DNA of 45,119 nucleotides, taken from NCBI GenBank assembly GCA_022509205.1, contig JAFLTR010000015.1, positions 1-45,119 of the forward strand, given 5' to 3'. The position numbers and the translations under genes are program-made. Source of the DNA: Muribaculaceae bacterium (lineage in GTDB: Bacteria; Bacteroidota; Bacteroidia; Bacteroidales; Muribaculaceae). The notes beneath the pieces are model-generated. The model made no database searches, was not told the DNA's origin, and worked only from the letters and a program-made list of their open reading frames with translations. The stretch's first letter is position 1; the number at the start of each line of letters is the position of its first letter. Of this stretch, positions 35,523 to 43,898 are shown piece after piece.

Positions 35523-36902
35523 ATGAAAAAAATATTACGATTTGGCGTAGTGGCTGTTTTGGCCCTCGCCTTCTCAAGTTGCCATATTTATAAAAAATTT
35601 GAGTTACCTAAGGACGCAAGCCCCATAGTGGAAAACTATGCTAATGCTCTTGACATGGTTCCCGATTCAACCACTCTCCCCTATCTTGGTTGGCGTGATA
35701 TTTTCACGGATCCCATACTCCAGGAATATATAAGGCGAGCCATTGATAATAATAAGGATCTTGAAAACGCACGTCTCAATGTCGATATCGCTAATGCTCA
35801 GTTGAAAGGGGCAAAGTTGAGTTATCTCCCATCTTTATCGATTAATCCTAACGGTGCAGGTGCAAGCTATGCGGGTAGTCGTATATCATGGACTTATTCT
35901 ATTCCTGCAGCTGTATCATGGGAAATCGATGTCTTTGCAAAGATTCTTAATAAGAAAAGAGGAGCAAAGGCTTATAAGGAGGAGATGCAAGATTATGAAC
36001 AGGCTGTTCATTCCCAGATTGTATGTGGAGTAGCTAATGTTTATTATTCACTCGTAATGTTGCACCAGCAATTGGAATTGACCACCCGCACGTCTGAGAT
36101 TTGGGAGGAGCAGGTGGAATCGATGGAACTTCTGAAACAGGCCGGTCGTACAAATGAAGCGGCTGTGGTACAGAGCCGTGCCAATTATTACAGCATTAAG
36201 AGCACTATTCCGGTCCTTGAAAATTCAATAAACCAGCTCCAGAATACTCTTTCTCTGTTGCTCAATGAATATCCGAATGACTGGGAAGTCACCAATGAAC
36301 TTTCATTTAATATCCCCAAAGAACTGTTGACAGGTATACCAATCTCATATCTGGCAACAAGACCGGATGTAAGAGCCACTGAGCGGGCATTGGCTTATGC
36401 TTATTATAACACTAATTCAGCTCGTACAAATTTCTACCCAAGTCTTGTGATTTCAGCCCAAGGAGGATTCACTAATCTTCTTGGCTCAATTATCAAGAAT
36501 CCTGGTGACTGGTTCATTCAATTAGCCGGATCTATAGTAGCCCCTATATTTATGAGGGGAGCAAATATAGCTGCTCTTGAGGTGGCCAAGGCCCAGCAGA
36601 AACAGGCGTTTAACAATTTTGAATACGCAGTGCTTGCAGCCTCGGCTGATGTTAGTGATGCTCTTGTGGCATATAACAAAATGTCTGAACAGTACAAATA
36701 TCTCCAACTACAGGTGGAACAACTTGAAAAATCTGTTGAATATACCAATGAGCTTTTCATGTATAACCAGAGCACTACTTATCTTGAGGTATTGACTGCT
36801 CGTTCCAGTCTACTTTCAGCACAATTGAGCGCAATATCCAATTGGCACGAAAGAGCATCTTCACTGATTTCACTGTATCAGGCCGTGGGCGGTGGAAGAT
36901 AG
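35523..36902 (+). CDS. RND efflux outer membrane factor, NodT/OprM-type lipoprotein
   Basis: The protein has 459 residues. It is a lipoprotein, with Cys20 in LAFSSCHIYKKF. It contains two OEP repeats with long helices (about 80-250 and 290-455) and the blocks TLPYLGWRDIFTDPILQEYIRRAIDNNKDLENARLNV (residues 52-88) and ISYLATRPDVRATERALAYAYYNTNSARTNFYPSLVISA (residues 279-317), both typical of OprM-like channels. As a trimer it forms the outer membrane exit duct. It starts 8 bases after the pump gene and is followed by a terminator. Confidence 0.95.
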   Translation: MKKILRFGVVAVLALAFSSCHIYKKFELPKDASPIVENYANALDMVPDSTTLPYLGWRDIFTDPILQEYIRRAIDNNKDLENARLNVDIANAQLKGAKLSYLPSLSINPNGAGASYAGSRISWTYSIPAAVSWEIDVFAKILNKKRGAKAYKEEMQDYEQAVHSQIVCGVANVYYSLVMLHQQLELTTRTSEIWEEQVESMELLKQAGRTNEAAVVQSRANYYSIKSTIPVLENSINQLQNTLSLLLNEYPNDWEVTNELSFNIPKELLTGIPISYLATRPDVRATERALAYAYYNTNSARTNFYPSLVISAQGGFTNLLGSIIKNPGDWFIQLAGSIVAPIFMRGANIAALEVAKAQQKQAFNNFEYAVLAASADVSDALVAYNKMSEQYKYLQLQVEQLEKSVEYTNELFMYNQSTTYLEVLTARSSLLSAQLSAISNWHERASSLISLYQAVGGGR

Positions 36903-36923
36903 ATTAACTACATATGTAAGATT

Positions 36924-36964
36924 GAGAGAGGCAGGATATTTAATCTTGTCTCTCTTTTTTTCTT
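36924..36964 (+). terminator. Rho-independent terminator of the RND operon
   Basis: GAGAGA (36924-36929) pairs with TCTCTC (36949-36954), continuing inward as CAGGAT/ATCTTG after a GG bulge, then eight T. It separates the efflux operon from the lpxA-like gene. Confidence 0.85.
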
Positions 36965-37125
36965 AATTTTTTTATCTGGTTGCAAGTAATTTATTAATTT
37001 TATATCCTAAATTGTTTTATAATCTCTTTTATGATCCTTTATAGAAACATCTCTTCTATAAAAAATTATGGGAAAGGGATAAGGACAGGAATTTTTTGGA
37101 AAAATTAATCTTAAAATTATAGCCT

Positions 37126-37926
37126 ATGTCAGTGCTCAGTAATTTGGCTTATATACATCCGGAAGCAAAAATCGGGAATGATGTGATAATAGATGCTTTT
37201 GCTTTCATTGATAAAAATGTAGAAATAGGCGACGGTACACACATCCATCCCCATGCAAGCATACTTTCCGGTGCCCGAATAGGTAAGAACAATGAAATTT
37301 TTGAAAATGCCATTATCTCTGCTACACCCCAAGATTTCCGTTGGAAAGGTGATGATTCATTAGTGGTCATTGGTGACAACAACAAGATTAGGGAGCAAGT
37401 AATAATTAATCGCAGCATTAATTCGGGAGGGAAAACAGAGATTGGCAGTAATTCCTTTATATTGGCACAGACTCATATAGGCCACGACTCTTGCATAGGA
37501 AACTATTGTGTCTTAGGAAACGCAGTGAAGATAGCCGGTAACGTAAAAATTGGCAGTTATTCCATTCTTTCCTCCGGAGCTATCGTGCATGAAAAATGTC
37601 ATGTTGGAGAATGGGCTCTGATAAAAGGAGGATGTCGTGTCAACGGACATGTACCCCCATTTGCAGTAATGGCACACAATCCAATATCATATTTTGGGGT
37701 TAATTCTTATGTTTTGAATAAAGCCAAAAAACCGGATCATATTATCGACGATATAGCTAAATGTTATCGTCATGTTTACCAAACAGGCACATCTGTTTTT
37801 AACGCCCTTAGAAGAATTAAGGATGATGTGGAAATCTCACCAGAAAGAGATGCCATAATCTTGTTTATTGAGGGGCATGATTTGAAACTTGCTGCCGTTC
37901 CCATGAGGGATTCGGATGACTATTGA
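37126..37926 (+). CDS. lpxA: LpxA-like acyl-ACP--UDP-N-acetylglucosamine O-acyltransferase (possibly a paralogue)
   Basis: The protein has 266 residues, the length of LpxA, built of left-handed beta-helix hexapeptides (IGNDVIIDAFAFIDKNVEIGDGTHIHPHASI, residues 17-47) to about residue 190, then a helical C-terminus. LpxA adds a hydroxyacyl chain to UDP-GlcNAc, the first lipid A step. The catalytic His120 in THIGHDS and IREQVIINR are kept, as is a His in the IVHEKCHVGEW turn. The usual RRGF motif after the helix is replaced by NKAKKPDH, and the C-terminal RGIIR is absent. Bacteroidales can carry more than one LpxA-like gene, and this one stands apart from lpxD/lpxC/fabZ, so the exact substrate is uncertain. 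Confidence 0.8.
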   Translation: MSVLSNLAYIHPEAKIGNDVIIDAFAFIDKNVEIGDGTHIHPHASILSGARIGKNNEIFENAIISATPQDFRWKGDDSLVVIGDNNKIREQVIINRSINSGGKTEIGSNSFILAQTHIGHDSCIGNYCVLGNAVKIAGNVKIGSYSILSSGAIVHEKCHVGEWALIKGGCRVNGHVPPFAVMAHNPISYFGVNSYVLNKAKKPDHIIDDIAKCYRHVYQTGTSVFNALRRIKDDVEISPERDAIILFIEGHDLKLAAVPMRDSDDY

Positions 37927-38071
37927 TTTTCAGGTTTCATTTCAAAATATAAATTTCCGGGATATTGTTATGAAAAACTCTGCTTTTATGGTCGGCTTAG
38001 AAAGAATCAATGTTTATTTTCATGACTAATAAAGGGATTTATTCATAAATTGATAAAATGAAATCTTTACC

Positions 38072-38902
38072 ATGAAGTTTAAAAGTTGGCTTCTAAGGGC
38101 TTTGTCAGGTCTGATTTATGTCGGGATCATTATAGGTTGCATATTTTGGGGGAACGTGCCCTTTTCTATTTTGGCAGCACTTTTCGGGGTGACAGCTGTA
38201 ATAGAATTTGAAAAAGTCTGCGAGGGAATTTCAGAGAATTCGCTTCCGGCTCTTTTTCTTGATGCAGCCGGAGTAGTATTCCTTTGTTTCAGTTGGCTTC
38301 TTTTCCCAATGCTTGGATGGATTGTAGTGTATCTTTGTAGAATGATTTTGGAATTATACACCAGAAATCTTCGTCCGATCAGAAATATGGCCGTTTCACT
38401 GATGAGTCAGATTTATATTGGACTCCCCTTAGGCCTTATGACATGTATGGGGAAGTATGTCGGATTACATTTTATCCTTGCAATTTTTCTTATGATATGG
38501 ATAAACGATACAGGAGCCTTCGTAGTAGGATCCCTCTTTGGGCGCCATCGGCTTTTTGAAAGGATTTCCCCTAAGAAATCATGGGAGGGATTCTTTGGTG
38601 GCCTCGGATTCACATTGCTTGCTGCTTGGCTGTTTGCTATCGGGGGTGGCTATTTCTGGGATGTGAGATGGAACGTCATTACATGGTTAATTTTCGGATT
38701 AGTAGTAACACTTTTCTCTACATGGGGAGACTTGGTGGAATCCCTTATGAAAAGAAGCCTTCATATAAAAGATTCAGGCAATATTATTCCGGGGCATGGC
38801 GGAATATTAGATAGATTGGATTCCCTTCTGCTTGTGATGCCGGCTGCCTTTATTTTCCTTATTGTGCTTTTGGCAATTCGCCACCCCTTTCCACTTGTCT
38901 AA
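38072..38902 (+). CDS. cdsA: Phosphatidate cytidylyltransferase (CDP-diglyceride synthase)
   Basis: The protein has 276 residues with seven to eight membrane helices. The C-terminal family signature is complete at about 224-250: SLMKRSLHIKDSGNIIPGHG followed by GILDRLD. The earlier block WINDTGAFVVGSLFGRHRL also fits. It makes CDP-diacylglycerol from phosphatidate and CTP in the inner membrane, the branch point for all phospholipids. In Bacteroides I recall cdsA directly after ftsH; here 7.5 kb lies between. It converges with the barrel gene on the minus strand. Confidence 0.96.
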   Translation: MKFKSWLLRALSGLIYVGIIIGCIFWGNVPFSILAALFGVTAVIEFEKVCEGISENSLPALFLDAAGVVFLCFSWLLFPMLGWIVVYLCRMILELYTRNLRPIRNMAVSLMSQIYIGLPLGLMTCMGKYVGLHFILAIFLMIWINDTGAFVVGSLFGRHRLFERISPKKSWEGFFGGLGFTLLAAWLFAIGGGYFWDVRWNVITWLIFGLVVTLFSTWGDLVESLMKRSLHIKDSGNIIPGHGGILDRLDSLLLVMPAAFIFLIVLLAIRHPFPLV

Positions 38903-38978
38903 TCCCATAATTTATGCGACTGGGGAAAACCGGATATAATTTCCGGAATAATATCGCAGTAGGACCTGATGATTCAAA

Positions 38979-39695
38979 TTATTTGATTCGAAACCAATAA
39001 CCGATAGTAGCCGAAAGGCTCATTTGATTTGAAGCGTTGAAATAATCCGCTCTCTTAGTGGAGAAAATATTTGCAAGCCCGAAGTAAAATCGACATTCAA
39101 CACAAATTGAATTTCTCCGATTAATATTAAATTCTCCTCCCATCCCTGCAGAGATTCCGTAGTCAACCTTTATTTTGATTGGTTCGAGCATCTGCCTGTT
39201 AATTCTATTTACATTTGGGAAACCGGGAATCGTACCCATATCCTCGGGATTAAAATTTGCATGAAGATGTTCTCCAAGATAATATCCAACCTGTGGCCCG
39301 GCATTGAAGAAAAATCTTCCCCTCCTTCCAAAAAATATATGGGCCAGAAAACAAAGATCAATAAAATCAAGATCCTTACTGAAATTGAAAGGATCCTCCT
39401 CAAAATTTTCTTTCCAGCCTCGCTGGGCGAAATTCAACTCCCCTATCAGGCCGAAATGATTCTCTTCAATATATCGAATCATCACTCCAGCTGTTACTCC
39501 GGGTTGAAATTTCTGTTTTACATGTGGATTGAAAAAAACTTCAGAAAAATCCATTCCACCTTTCAAACCCACAGCGATATTCGAATTATAATGGGTTTGC
39601 CCTGAAACATTAAGGACCCCCAGCAAGATACCAAGAGCAACAATAAGTGATTTTAATGGCGCGAAGCAATATCTTGAGATGTTTCCGTTACTCAT
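38979..39695 (-). CDS. PorT-like outer membrane beta-barrel protein
   Basis: The protein has 238 residues. A signal peptide (about 15-33, LKSLIVALGILLGVLNVSGQ) is followed by amphipathic beta strands with aromatic girdles and a C-terminal strand ending SLSATIGYWFRIK. The blocks VGLKGGMDFSEVFFN, GVMIRYIEENHFGLIGELNFAQRGW and DFIDLCFLAHIFFGRRGRFFFNAGPQVGYYLGEH (residues 109-142) are typical of PorT-family eight-strand barrels. Only the name PorT is tied to secretion; most members have no known role. Its ATG overlaps the stop of the LysM gene by four bases (ATGA), so expression of the two is coupled. Confidence 0.85.
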   Translation of the reverse strand: MSNGNISRYCFAPLKSLIVALGILLGVLNVSGQTHYNSNIAVGLKGGMDFSEVFFNPHVKQKFQPGVTAGVMIRYIEENHFGLIGELNFAQRGWKENFEEDPFNFSKDLDFIDLCFLAHIFFGRRGRFFFNAGPQVGYYLGEHLHANFNPEDMGTIPGFPNVNRINRQMLEPIKIKVDYGISAGMGGEFNINRRNSICVECRFYFGLANIFSTKRADYFNASNQMSLSATIGYWFRIK

Positions 39696-41647
39696 TTCAC
39701 CACCTTCCTTTCCGGAGATCCATCAGGTTTAAACTTTATGATATAACCGGCTCCATTGATAAAGCCTCCCCAATTATTTACTCTGCTCAAAATAATATCA
39801 TTCTGAAGGGGTCCAAACGTCATCCTTTGGTTTAATAGGTTAAAATCTCCTTTATTGGTTGCCACCTGAGGTATGAAGTATTGTGCTATATCATATCCTG
39901 TAGCTGCAAAATTTGGGATACTCCTGACAGGTTGTCCGTCAAAAAGCACTTCATAATCATCAACGAAAGATTTCCATTCTTTTGATTCTTCATTAAGCCA
40001 TACTCTTGAAGGCACTGAAACCGAATATTCATTAAATTGGTCTCCAAAATCATCAAGCATGGCTATCCAGCTTGTACGTCCGATTATCTTGAAAGTAAAA
40101 CCGGGGAAATTATCTGAAAGATTCTCTATATTTTTGAGGAAATCTGAAACGTCTTCTTTTTTGGAGGCATAAGAATAAATCACAACCGACTCCATTATAT
40201 CAGGTTCCAGGCTGCCGAATTCCTCAAGAGTCATTACAATCTCTTCACCATTATATAAATTCCTAAGTTCTTCGGCAATACCATCATTTTCATCCGGTTC
40301 CCCGATCATCATAAGTTTACGACGACTGTTGTCTTTATAAAGTTGAGATGCAATCTTGTCATTGAAAATAGACGACGGAGGCAAAATCTGCACCATTGAA
40401 GCGTTATCCTCATATAAATCGTTCTTAAGATCGAAAACATTGACAATTTGCACATTATTTGTATTGCCATAATCTGCAAGGAAAAGAGGAAATGCTCTGT
40501 CGGCTGTAGATATAATCAAATTGGGCTCATAATCGTCAAGCTCATCAATAAGATTTGCTGATGAAACCCTACCATCCATCACCTTCAAATCTATTTTATA
40601 ATCCAAATTTTTCATCTGGGAGAGTGCTACAAGCACTCCTCGTGTAAAATCTACATCTTTCTTAGAGGAGGGTTCGTCCAATATAAGAGCCATTTTTACT
40701 CCTTCCCATAATCTTTCATCAGGACCAACTCCTTTTATTGAATCATAAATCTCTCTGACTTCATCTTGGCTCATTTCTGCCGGGACTTCGTATGAGATCT
40801 GTTTCTCAATCTCAATGGTCTCTACAACCGGAATATTAACTACGCTATTTTCTTTCGGTTTAGTTCTATCTTCATTGGCCTCTTTCAGCACTTCCACCTG
40901 AATTCCCGTTTTCTCAGAGATTTCTTCCCACGATTCATTTTTCGACACCTTATATCCTGTGATGCTCTTCACCTTTTCTTCAGCAACAAGTTCTGTCTTA
41001 ACCTTTCCTACATTTGAATTGACGGAAATCCGGATTGTCTCTCCCGGCTGAAGGTTTCCTACCGTCAAACCTGCGTTATTACGTAAAATATCTTCTACAT
41101 TAGTATTGAACTGTATTGAAATTGATGATAAAGTGTCACCTTTTTTAACTGTATAATAATAGAATTGAGCATTCCCACTCTGGGGCATCTCAATAATTTC
41201 TCCCTGCTTCACTCCCTTTTTTGCGGCCGGGTTATATTTATAAATAATATCTAATGGCACACCATACTGACGAGATATGCTGTAGACGGTTTCTCCTTTT
41301 TTCACTTTATGTCTTATGGGTTCCAATTGAGATAAGTCTATCTCGACAGGCTCCGGCATTTCTGTAACTACAGAAACATTCCCCGTAGGATAATATAGTC
41401 GGGCTCCTTTGGTCAACGAACCGCCAGCTTCCGGATTGAGCCGCAAAAGCTCCTCAAGGTCCCAGTTAAATCTTTTGGCAATACCATAAACAGATTCCCC
41501 TTTTTTAACTTCATATATGTAATATTCTGTACCAAGTATCTCGGTCCTTGATAATTTGGAAGTAGATTCTCCATACAAGGTAAAAACAGTCAGAACTATT
41601 GACAGCACGACAAATATTACAATCTTTTTAGGCTTCGCTAATATCAT
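39692..41647 (-). CDS. Secreted LysM-repeat protein with C-terminal periplasmic-binding-protein fold
   Basis: The protein has 651 residues from the ATG at 41647. An ATG 51 bases upstream is excluded because the -7 box at 41672-41679 lies downstream of it. A signal sequence (about 7-26) is followed by four LysM modules at about 42-88, 111-155, 163-208 and 229-275. The first three have the canonical VKKGESVYGIA-type opening and the fourth is divergent. From about 310 to 640 a type 1 periplasmic-binding (Leu/Ile/Val-receptor-like) fold is indicated by VKMALILDEPSS, FTRGVLVALSQM, PNLIISTADRAFPLF and NFAATGYDIAQYF. LysM would hold it on peptidoglycan; the ligand is unknown. It is coupled to the barrel gene. 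Confidence 0.88.
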   Translation of the reverse strand: MILAKPKKIVIFVVLSIVLTVFTLYGESTSKLSRTEILGTEYYIYEVKKGESVYGIAKRFNWDLEELLRLNPEAGGSLTKGARLYYPTGNVSVVTEMPEPVEIDLSQLEPIRHKVKKGETVYSISRQYGVPLDIIYKYNPAAKKGVKQGEIIEMPQSGNAQFYYYTVKKGDTLSSISIQFNTNVEDILRNNAGLTVGNLQPGETIRISVNSNVGKVKTELVAEEKVKSITGYKVSKNESWEEISEKTGIQVEVLKEANEDRTKPKENSVVNIPVVETIEIEKQISYEVPAEMSQDEVREIYDSIKGVGPDERLWEGVKMALILDEPSSKKDVDFTRGVLVALSQMKNLDYKIDLKVMDGRVSSANLIDELDDYEPNLIISTADRAFPLFLADYGNTNNVQIVNVFDLKNDLYEDNASMVQILPPSSIFNDKIASQLYKDNSRRKLMMIGEPDENDGIAEELRNLYNGEEIVMTLEEFGSLEPDIMESVVIYSYASKKEDVSDFLKNIENLSDNFPGFTFKIIGRTSWIAMLDDFGDQFNEYSVSVPSRVWLNEESKEWKSFVDDYEVLFDGQPVRSIPNFAATGYDIAQYFIPQVATNKGDFNLLNQRMTFGPLQNDIILSRVNNWGGFINGAGYIIKFKPDGSPERKVVK

Positions 41648-41671
41648 CTTAATTATATGCAATTCGTTATG

Positions 41672-41679
41672 CAAATTTA
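41672..41679 (-). promoter_or_regulatory. -7 box (TAAATTTG) of the LysM/PBP-barrel operon
   Basis: The minus strand reads TAAATTTGC, a full TAnnTTTG match, 25 bases above the ATG at 41647. It decides the start codon of the LysM gene. The -33 element is not clear. Confidence 0.6.
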
Positions 41680-41725
41680 ATGAAATTTTCAGCCGCATTC
41701 TATATGTCCCGATAAAATAGTAAAT

Positions 41726-41764
41726 CGGGCAAGAAAGTAAACATTATTGTTTATTTCTTGCCCG
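41726..41764 (-). terminator. Strong hairpin terminator after the CoA-transferase gene
   Basis: CGGGCAAGAAA (41726-41736) pairs with TTTCTTGCCCG (41754-41764), and TAAACA/TGTTTA extends the stem inward around a single bulged G and a TTAT loop. The T-tract on the minus strand is weak (ATTTACTATTTT). It separates the CoA-transferase gene from the LysM operon. Confidence 0.7.
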
Positions 41765-41795
41765 AACAATTAGGCTAATTTATTCAATTGAACTT

Positions 41796-43295
41796 TTATT
41801 TATACCGTGAGTAGTCTACATTTCTCATGTCTCCCGATCTGAGGAACTCAGTATGGAACGACAATGAGGCCTCAAGATTATGGGGTGTTTGGCCTCCCGC
41901 CTCTTCCGACATTTTCAGGTAATCCCTCAGCAATTCTTTATATTCCGGGCTCACGCAGCGGTCAATGATCTCATGGGCTCTTTCCACAGGATCCTTACCT
42001 CTCAAGTCTGCTATACCCTGATCTGTGATAAGGATATCTACGGAATGTTCGGAATGGTCAACATGCGATACCATTGGTACTATGTTAGATATCTTTCCAC
42101 CCTTAGTTACCGAAGGACAAGAGAAGATCGAGATATAAGCATTACGTGTGAAATCACCGGAACCTCCGATTCCGTTCATCATCTTAGTGCCTGTCACATG
42201 AGTGGAATTGATATTGCCAAAAATATCGGCTTCAAGTGCCGTATTCATTGTAATCACGCCAAGACGTCTAACAACTTCCGGATTATTTGAAATTTCTGCA
42301 GGACGTAAACACACCTTATCTTTATAAAAATCAAGATTTTCCATAAATTCTTCTTCCATGTGTTCCGAAATCGTAAGAGAACATGTGCTTCCGAATTTAC
42401 ATCTACCTTTCTTCATTAGATCAAGCACGGCATCCTGAATCACCTCTGTATACATTTCAAAGGGTGGAATTTCCTTGGCATCAGCCAGTCCGTATAATAC
42501 GGCATTGGCAACATTGCCTACTCCGCTCTGCAATGGAAGGAAAGAAGCCGGTATGATTCCTTTATGAAGCTCCGAAATCAAGAAATTGCATACATTAGCT
42601 CCGATATGTTTCGTAACTTCATCAGGTTCAGTGAAAGGTTTTATATCGTCAAGGTGAGCTGTCTTCACAACTCCTACTATTTTCTCCGGATCAATCTTTA
42701 GCAAGGGGGATCCTACTCTATCGCTCGCTTTGAAAATTGGAATTTCACTTCTTACAGGAGGATCTAATGGTAAATATATGTCATGGATTCCCTTAAGGTT
42801 TTTCGGCAACTTTTCATTTAATTCTATAATTACCTTTTTGGCACATTTAGTAAAGGTAGGAGTATTTCCGACCCCTGTGCCCAAAACCACAGATCCATCA
42901 TCCATTACGTCAGCCACCTCAATAATTGCGACATCAATGTCTCCAAAAAATCCATATCTGATTTTCTGTGCCAATTCTGAAAGGTGAAGATCAAAGTAAT
43001 GCACTTTGTGCGTGTTAAGGCTTTTGCGTAAATCGCCGTGACTTTGATAAGGTGTACGCTTGTTCACTGCGTCTGCCCTGACAAGGGCACCATCACATAA
43101 ATCACTTGTGGAAGCTCCGGTAAAAACATTAATTTTGAAGGGTTCTCCTTCTGCATGGAGTCTTTCTGCCTTCTCTGCTATTGCCACAGGCACAACTTTA
43201 GGTGTACCTGCTGCTGTAAATCCTGAAAAACCTACATTATCACCGTTTTTTACGTATTCGGCGGCTTCTTCAGGAGTCAAAATAGGAAATCTCAT
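41796..43295 (-). CDS. Acetyl-CoA hydrolase / succinyl-CoA:acetate CoA-transferase family protein
   Basis: The protein has 499 residues, full length for the AarC/Ach1 family. The N-terminal CoA-transferase half opens with NVGFSGFTAAGTPKVVPVAI. The catalytic Glu284 is in EMYTEVIQDAV, and the C-terminal half has NGIGGSGDFTRNAY and HVDHSEHSVDILITDQGIADLRG. These are hallmarks of class I succinyl-CoA:acetate CoA-transferases, used by Bacteroidales in acetate and propionate formation. Hydrolase activity cannot be excluded. The gene stands alone between its own terminator and a long leader. Confidence 0.93.
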   Translation of the reverse strand: MRFPILTPEEAAEYVKNGDNVGFSGFTAAGTPKVVPVAIAEKAERLHAEGEPFKINVFTGASTSDLCDGALVRADAVNKRTPYQSHGDLRKSLNTHKVHYFDLHLSELAQKIRYGFFGDIDVAIIEVADVMDDGSVVLGTGVGNTPTFTKCAKKVIIELNEKLPKNLKGIHDIYLPLDPPVRSEIPIFKASDRVGSPLLKIDPEKIVGVVKTAHLDDIKPFTEPDEVTKHIGANVCNFLISELHKGIIPASFLPLQSGVGNVANAVLYGLADAKEIPPFEMYTEVIQDAVLDLMKKGRCKFGSTCSLTISEHMEEEFMENLDFYKDKVCLRPAEISNNPEVVRRLGVITMNTALEADIFGNINSTHVTGTKMMNGIGGSGDFTRNAYISIFSCPSVTKGGKISNIVPMVSHVDHSEHSVDILITDQGIADLRGKDPVERAHEIIDRCVSPEYKELLRDYLKMSEEAGGQTPHNLEASLSFHTEFLRSGDMRNVDYSRYK

Positions 43296-43653
43296 ATCTT
43301 TATTTATTGATATTTTTTATATGAAGGATTTTTATCTCATTTAAATATATATATAAGATGCTTTTGTATCGGTGTATACAACGGCTGTTGTTCCTGATGT
43401 GTTTTTCAGTGCGAAATTAACCAATATATCTATTTTGACAAAACATTTCTACCTATTAAGATTCCTTATAACATATTTTTATTAATCTCAAGATGAAACC
43501 AAAATTTATTGCTTTCTAATCCACACGGATTTCTTTGATTATAATCTAAAAAGAACACTTGGTTTTAAAATAACTTTCAATACAGGTAGTTATTTAACTT
43601 TCGGAAATAGAAGAATTATTTGAGTTAGTTGTTCAAAATAATTAGTAATTTTA
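43296..43653 (-). other. Long AT-rich leader of the CoA-transferase gene
   Basis: About 350 bases lie between the only good minus-strand promoter and the CoA-transferase start. No open frame or recognised riboswitch is seen. A small hairpin ACAAC-GGCT-GTTGT lies near 43378-43391. This may be an untranslated leader, or the transcript may start closer by from a promoter I cannot see. Confidence 0.4.
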
Positions 43654-43686
43654 CAAAGGTAAATTAAAAAGATTATCCGCACCAAA
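43654..43686 (-). promoter_or_regulatory. Bacteroidetes-type promoter facing the CoA-transferase gene
   Basis: The minus strand reads TTTG (43686-43683), 21 bases, then TACCTTTG (43661-43654), a very good match to the consensus. It points toward the CoA-transferase, about 360 bases away. Confidence 0.6.
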
Positions 43687-43898
43687 CCTTGATTATAGAT
43701 AGGCCTTATGGTAAAATATACCACCAAGGGTAAGAAACATCGGAGAAATTCGCGACCCGGTTCCATAAGTTTATCCCACCAATTCATTGTTAGTGAGACT
43801 GAACTTAAGTTCTTGCATTTAAACAAATAAATAAACCATAACAGACTGATTTTATAATTAATAGTATTTTGATGTTCAACTGAAATAAGGATTCCAAG
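43687..43898. other. Non-coding region before the YolD-like gene
   Basis: This stretch is AT-rich with a short mixed-composition patch at 43720-43790. I see no RNA gene, terminator or convincing plus-strand promoter in it. Confidence 0.4.

Noticed and set aside
38930..38946. Small inverted repeat CCGGA/TCCGG between the converging cdsA and barrel genes
   Set aside because: A five-base stem without a T-tract is too weak to call a terminator.
43740..43790. GGTTC-containing patch considered as a tRNA T-arm
   Set aside because: No acceptor, anticodon or D-arm pairing could be built around it on either strand.
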